Shown in pieces: positions 6,019 to 9,065 of a stretch of DNA of 9,065 nt. The notes under the pieces were generated by a model. That model was not told where the DNA came from. It saw only the letters and a program-made list of their open reading frames with translations, and ran no database searches. Numbering within the stretch: the stretch's first letter is position 1; each line of letters begins with the position of its first letter. This DNA is from Porphyromonadaceae bacterium (GTDB lineage Bacteria > Bacteroidota > Bacteroidia > Bacteroidales > CAMTPD01): positions 6,294-15,358 of the forward strand of contig DLYT01000037.1 of assembly GCA_003447595.1 (NCBI GenBank), written 5' to 3'. Made by a program: the position numbers and the translations under genes.

Positions 6019-7902
6019 ATGGACAGAAATTCACTCATAGGATTCATTCTTATCGGTGTTGTAATCTTCGCGTTCAGCTGGTTGAACAGACCAACACCTG
6101 AGCAAATCGAAGCGCGTAAGCAGCTTCAAGATTCGCTTGCTAGGGTAGAGGCTCTACATGTTCAGGCTGAAAAGGAGATCGGCACAACAACAAAAGAAGT
6201 ACTTCCCGCAACTGAAGCAGACTCTGCTACATTGTCTCGTATGCAAGAGGCGTATGGCGTATTTGCAACGGCTGCAGTAGGTAACGAAGAGACAACTACG
6301 TTGGAAAACGATCTAGTAGAATTGAAGTTTTCGAACAAAGGTGGTCGCGTAATTTCAGCTCGTTTGAAAAACTACGTAACCTCAGACTCTCTTCCTTTGT
6401 ATTTGTTTGAAAAGAATGGAGCAGATTTTAACCTGACTCTTACAACGGCTAGCAATCGCGTGTTGAATACATCTGATTTGTATTTTACTCCGATCAACAA
6501 AACCGCAAATTCAATCACGTTCCGTCTTGACGCAGGAAACGGCAGATACCTAGATTATATGTATACTGTTCCTGTGGATGATTATATGATCGAGTTTAAG
6601 ATCAAGGGAAATGGTATGGGTGAAGTGTTGGCTGCCGGTACAAATACATTGGATCTGCAATGGAACCAAAAAATCAGACAGCAAGAACACGGTCGTAAAT
6701 TTGAAGAGCGCTACACTGGTATTTTTTACAAGAATACTGCTGATGATGTTGAGAACTTGAGCGAATCGCGCGATGACTCTAAAACAGTTCAAAATAAAGT
6801 GAAATGGGTAGCTTATAAAGATCAGTTCTTCTCAACAGCGTTGATCTCTGACGACAGCTTTGAGAATGCAAAAATGAGCTCTTCGATCTATAAAGATGGT
6901 GAGTTCTTGAAAAACTGTTCGTTGACGGCTTCTGTTCCTTTTGATGTAAGAGGTAATCAGCAAGCGAACTTCAGATACTATTTCGGTCCTAATAAGTTCT
7001 CTTTGTTGCAGGCGTATGATGATGATGCTACTGCCGACAACAAACTTCAACTAGACAAACTTGTTCCACTTGGTATGAGTGTGTTCCGTTGGGTGAATCA
7101 ATATTTTGTGATTCCTATCTTCAACTTCTTCGGAAACTTTATCAATAACTACGGTATCATTATCTTCTTATTGACTTTGGTTGTGAAGATCTTCTTATTC
7201 CCGCTTACATATAAATCGTATATGTCGTCGGCTAAGATGAGAGTACTTCGTCCGCAGATTGAAGAGATCAACGCAAAACTTCCTGGTCAAGACAATGCGA
7301 TGGCGCGTCAACGTGCTACGATGGAGCTTTATAGCAAAGCAGGTGTAAGTCCGATGAGCGGATGTTTGCCAATGTTGCTTCAAATGCCAATCTTGCTTGC
7401 GCTGTTTGCGTTCTTCCCATCGGCAATTGAGTTGCGTCAGGAAAGCTTCTTGTGGGCTCACGACTTGTCTACATACGATGCAATTGTAAGCTGGAATACA
7501 TACATCCCAATCATTACTCCTTACTTCGGTAATCACATCAGTTTGTTCTGTTTGTTGATGACGATTACAAACGTAATCTATACGAAGTTTAATATGGAGC
7601 AAACCAATACCGGCCAACAACAAATGCCTGGTATGAAGGTGATGATGTACATGATGCCATTGATGTTCCTTGTGTTCTTCAATCAATACGCATCAGGTCT
7701 TAGCTACTATTACTTTATTTCTACGTTGATTACAATTATTCAAACGTTGATCTTCAGATATACAATCAATGAAGATAAGCTTTTGGCTAAACTTGAAGCT
7801 AACAAACGTAAGCCTCGCAAGAAATCGGGCTTTATGGCTCGTCTTGAAGAAGCTCAACGCTTGCAACAAGAAGCTCAAAAACGTAAAAACGGAGGTCGCT
7901 AA
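6019..7902 (+). CDS. yidC: Membrane protein insertase YidC
   Basis: YidC inserts and folds inner-membrane proteins, alone or with SecYEG. The 627-residue protein has the Gram-negative layout. A first membrane helix at about 8-22 is followed by a large periplasmic domain (about 25-350), including a polar linker around 25-90. The conserved insertase core follows. Its helices lie at about 378-397, 448-468, 505-521 and a pair within 541-578. The core contains YKSYMSSAKMRVLRPQI (398-414) and SGCLPMLLQMPI (447-458). The positive residue in the hydrophilic groove, Arg366 in E. coli, aligns by eye with K390 in LTLVVKIFLFPLT, so the charge is kept as lysine. The tail (580-627) is very basic with a short possible coiled coil, fitting ribosome contact. 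The gene is second in the operon, 9 bp after pyrG, with no promoter seen between them, and a terminator follows. Confidence 0.97.
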   Translation: MDRNSLIGFILIGVVIFAFSWLNRPTPEQIEARKQLQDSLARVEALHVQAEKEIGTTTKEVLPATEADSATLSRMQEAYGVFATAAVGNEETTTLENDLVELKFSNKGGRVISARLKNYVTSDSLPLYLFEKNGADFNLTLTTASNRVLNTSDLYFTPINKTANSITFRLDAGNGRYLDYMYTVPVDDYMIEFKIKGNGMGEVLAAGTNTLDLQWNQKIRQQEHGRKFEERYTGIFYKNTADDVENLSESRDDSKTVQNKVKWVAYKDQFFSTALISDDSFENAKMSSSIYKDGEFLKNCSLTASVPFDVRGNQQANFRYYFGPNKFSLLQAYDDDATADNKLQLDKLVPLGMSVFRWVNQYFVIPIFNFFGNFINNYGIIIFLLTLVVKIFLFPLTYKSYMSSAKMRVLRPQIEEINAKLPGQDNAMARQRATMELYSKAGVSPMSGCLPMLLQMPILLALFAFFPSAIELRQESFLWAHDLSTYDAIVSWNTYIPIITPYFGNHISLFCLLMTITNVIYTKFNMEQTNTGQQQMPGMKVMMYMMPLMFLVFFNQYASGLSYYYFISTLITIIQTLIFRYTINEDKLLAKLEANKRKPRKKSGFMARLEEAQRLQQEAQKRKNGGR

Positions 7903-7936
7903 TACTTCCTCGTTTGAGTAAACGATAACGATATTT

Positions 7937-7980
7937 GAAAGCCCCAATCGGTTCTGAAGTGAACGGATTGGGGCTTTCTT
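7937..7980 (+). terminator. Rho-independent terminator of pyrG-yidC
   Basis: The arms gaaagccccaatcggttc (7937-7954) and gaacggattggggctttc (7961-7978) pair at 17 of 18 positions, with one G-G mismatch (7950/7965) and a six-base loop. The T-run on the plus strand is short and broken (TTTCTTGT), but the stem is very stable. It lies 34 bp past the yidC stop codon. Confidence 0.85.
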
Positions 7981-8023
7981 GTATCTCCTACTCAATGATG
8001 CAGTATCGTTGGGGTAGGGATAT

Positions 8024-8053
8024 AAAAAAGGCTGTCCTCGAAAAAGAACAGCC
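8024..8053 (-). terminator. Rho-independent terminator of ppa
   Basis: Read on the minus strand, GGCTGTTC (8053-8046) pairs with GGACAGCC (8037-8030), eight pairs including one G-U, around an eight-base loop. A run of six T follows at once (8029-8024). It starts 23 bp after the ppa stop codon. Together with the hairpin at 7937 it gives each of the two convergent units its own stop signal. Confidence 0.88.
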
Positions 8054-8076
8054 CATCTATATAAAGCTTTGATATC

Positions 8077-8745
8077 TTATACTCCTTTTAGGAATTGCTC
8101 CAGATTCTTGAATCTGTTTGCGTAGTCTTCTGTAGAACGTAAGATGATCTCGTGTGCTTCGTCGCGATCAAATACGTGTGTAATCTCTACGTGACGCTTT
8201 TCTCCCGGAAGATCTTTGTAAGTAAGGAAGTAGTGCTTCAAACGGTCGATTACCATATCCGGACAATCGGTGATGTTTTTATAGTTGCCATAAACAGCAT
8301 CGTTGCGCATTACCGCGATGATCTTATCGTCAGATTCTTTTCCGTCTAGCATTCGGAATCCGCCAATTGGAATTGCACTAACCAAGATGTTTCCATGAGG
8401 AATTACTTTTTCGGTCAATACACAGATATCGATTGGGTCACCATCTCCGGTGATGTCTTCGTAAGCTGTTTTCTCCATTGTATAGTCGGCTACACATTGG
8501 CCGCTATAAGTTTGGGGAATGAATCCGTAAAGTGCAGGAATAACGTTTGAAAACTTCTGTGGTCTGTCGATGCGAATGTAGCCGCTTGATTTGTCTACTT
8601 CATATTTAACAGTATCAGTAGGCACCATTTCAATAAAACTGGTCACTGTATGTGGAGCGTCATCTCCAATTTCTACACCATGCCAAGGGTGCGACTTGTA
8701 TCTTAATCCCATCAGTTTGCCGATTGGGTCCATTAATTGATTCAT
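8077..8745 (-). CDS. ppa: Inorganic pyrophosphatase, family I
   Basis: This cytoplasmic enzyme hydrolyses pyrophosphate to two phosphates and so pulls forward nucleic acid, tRNA-charging and other synthetic reactions. The 222-residue protein carries the family I signature DGDPID at 101-106 with metal-binding D101, D103 and D106. It also has the substrate lysine in KYEVDK (47-52), YGFIPQTY (73-80), an SDDK segment at 138-141, and the late YKDLPG (176-181). All are arranged as in the E. coli enzyme (176 residues), but with about 20 more residues before KYEVDK and extra length near the end, a longer form that occurs in other bacteria. The ATG at 8745 is the first in-frame start; Met5 or Met12 are possible but less likely given the leader length. 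The gene runs opposite to yidC and ends in its own terminator. A -7 box upstream supports separate transcription from folK. Confidence 0.96.
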   Translation of the reverse strand: MNQLMDPIGKLMGLRYKSHPWHGVEIGDDAPHTVTSFIEMVPTDTVKYEVDKSSGYIRIDRPQKFSNVIPALYGFIPQTYSGQCVADYTMEKTAYEDITGDGDPIDICVLTEKVIPHGNILVSAIPIGGFRMLDGKESDDKIIAVMRNDAVYGNYKNITDCPDMVIDRLKHYFLTYKDLPGEKRHVEITHVFDRDEAHEIILRSTEDYANRFKNLEQFLKGV

Positions 8746-8788
8746 ATCAATTGGATTGTTTGGTAATTAATGTTTTTTCTTGAGGCGA

Positions 8789-8796
8789 CAAAGATA
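8789..8796 (-). promoter_or_regulatory. Predicted -7 element of the ppa promoter
   Basis: The minus strand reads TATCTTTG (8796-8789), an exact TAnnTTTG box, about 44 bp before the ppa ATG. No TTTG or TTG sits at the usual 19-21 bp distance; the nearest TTG (8812-8810) is only 13 bp away, so the -33 part is weak or absent. Confidence 0.55.
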
Positions 8797-8801
8797 GCTA
8801 A

Positions 8802-8815
8802 TAATTATACAATTA
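8802..8815. repeat. Short inverted repeat just upstream of the ppa -7 box
   Basis: TAATT (8802-8806) and AATTA (8811-8815) are inverted around ATAC. An outer pair, AGGCG (8783-8787) and CGCCT (8816-8820), is inverted around both this dyad and the -7 element. Such symmetry could mark a regulator site, but in AT-rich DNA it may be chance. Confidence 0.3.
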
Positions 8816-8834
8816 CGCCTTTTGCCCTATTTTA

Positions 8835-9065
8835 TTACTGTAAAATAGTTTGATTCAAAGATAACTCAAGGCTGCGAATAGCGTCATGCACATAGGTCTG
8901 CTTGAGGTCGTCCGGTTTGAGAATTGCATCATTCCAGATAACAATATCAATGTCCATAGGCATGTTGCCAAGAGCACGTTGTTCTGCGTTTCTTCCCAAA
9001 TCACGTTCTATTTGTTTGGTAAGTTGCTTGATGTAATCGAACTCTTTATCTGATTCGAAATACCC
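8835..9065 (-). CDS. folK: FolK-like hydroxymethyldihydropteridine pyrophosphokinase (partial, N-terminus beyond right edge)
   Basis: Only the last 76 residues are in the window, in an open frame that enters from the right edge and ends with TAA at 8837-8835. They read as the end of 6-hydroxymethyl-7,8-dihydropterin pyrophosphokinase, which transfers pyrophosphate from ATP to the pterin in folate synthesis. The helix YIKQLTKQIERDLGR (11-25) leads to MPMDIDIVIWND (35-46). This matches the family's LDLDI-type segment with its metal-binding aspartates (D38, D40 here). KPDDLKQTYV follows where the family has its short closing segment. The WGPR stretch seen before this segment in the E. coli enzyme is absent and replaced by RALGNMP, as in shorter, divergent FolK-like proteins. 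Identity as a FolK family member is likely; full activity cannot be judged without the N-terminal part. The stop lies 89 bp before the ppa start. Confidence 0.75.
   Translation of the reverse strand, partial: GYFESDKEFDYIKQLTKQIERDLGRNAEQRALGNMPMDIDIVIWNDAILKPDDLKQTYVHDAIRSLELSLNQTILQ

Noticed and set aside
7195..7686. Minus-strand frame of 163 codons rich in His, opposite yidC
   Set aside because: It lies across the conserved YidC core helices and its histidines arise from ATG-rich codons on the other strand.
1..9065. Search for mobile elements, CRISPR repeats, toxin-antitoxin pairs or defence genes
   Set aside because: No transposase, integrase, regular repeat array or small paired genes are visible; all long frames belong to housekeeping or known families.

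Overview
The window looks like ordinary chromosomal DNA from a member of the Bacteroidota, most likely the order Bacteroidales. The evidence is threefold. First, an RseC-like gene heads an rnf operon. Second, there is a DUF3078-type outer-membrane protein gene, a family I know mainly from this phylum. Third, promoters match the Bacteroidota pattern (TTTG or TTG at about -33, TAnnTTTG at about -7), and ribosome-binding sites of the Shine-Dalgarno kind are not evident. Genus cannot be set from the sequence alone. I see no mobile element, CRISPR array, rRNA or tRNA.

Left part (1-2370, minus strand): the start of an Rnf operon in the order rseC, rnfB, rnfC. The gaps are 7 and 13 bp, and rnfC runs off the left edge with 341 residues present. 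Rnf is a membrane complex that couples ferredoxin oxidation and NAD+ reduction to ion pumping. RnfB is the iron-sulfur electron-transfer subunit and RnfC the NADH/FMN-binding subunit. A good Bacteroidota promoter lies just before rseC and argues for the ATG at 2311 over an upstream TTG.

Middle left (2371-4159): a gene-free stretch holds a G-rich block with four G-tracts and then a strong hairpin terminator. This is followed by a 495-residue secreted protein of unknown function that ends in an outer-membrane beta-barrel (DUF3078 type).

Middle right (4160-7980, plus strand): a divergent promoter region, then pyrG (CTP synthase, GTG start) and yidC (membrane protein insertase) 9 bp apart, ending in a strong terminator. 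Both are housekeeping genes: pyrG makes CTP for RNA and phospholipids, and yidC inserts membrane proteins.

Right part (7981-9065, minus strand): ppa (inorganic pyrophosphatase) converges on yidC and has its own terminator. Behind it is the C-terminal end of a folK-like gene of folate synthesis, cut by the right edge.

I found no clear undescribed multi-gene system. The items most worth checking are the uncharacterised DUF3078 protein beside pyrG, the G-tract block upstream of the rnf promoter, and the role of RseC in an Rnf operon.
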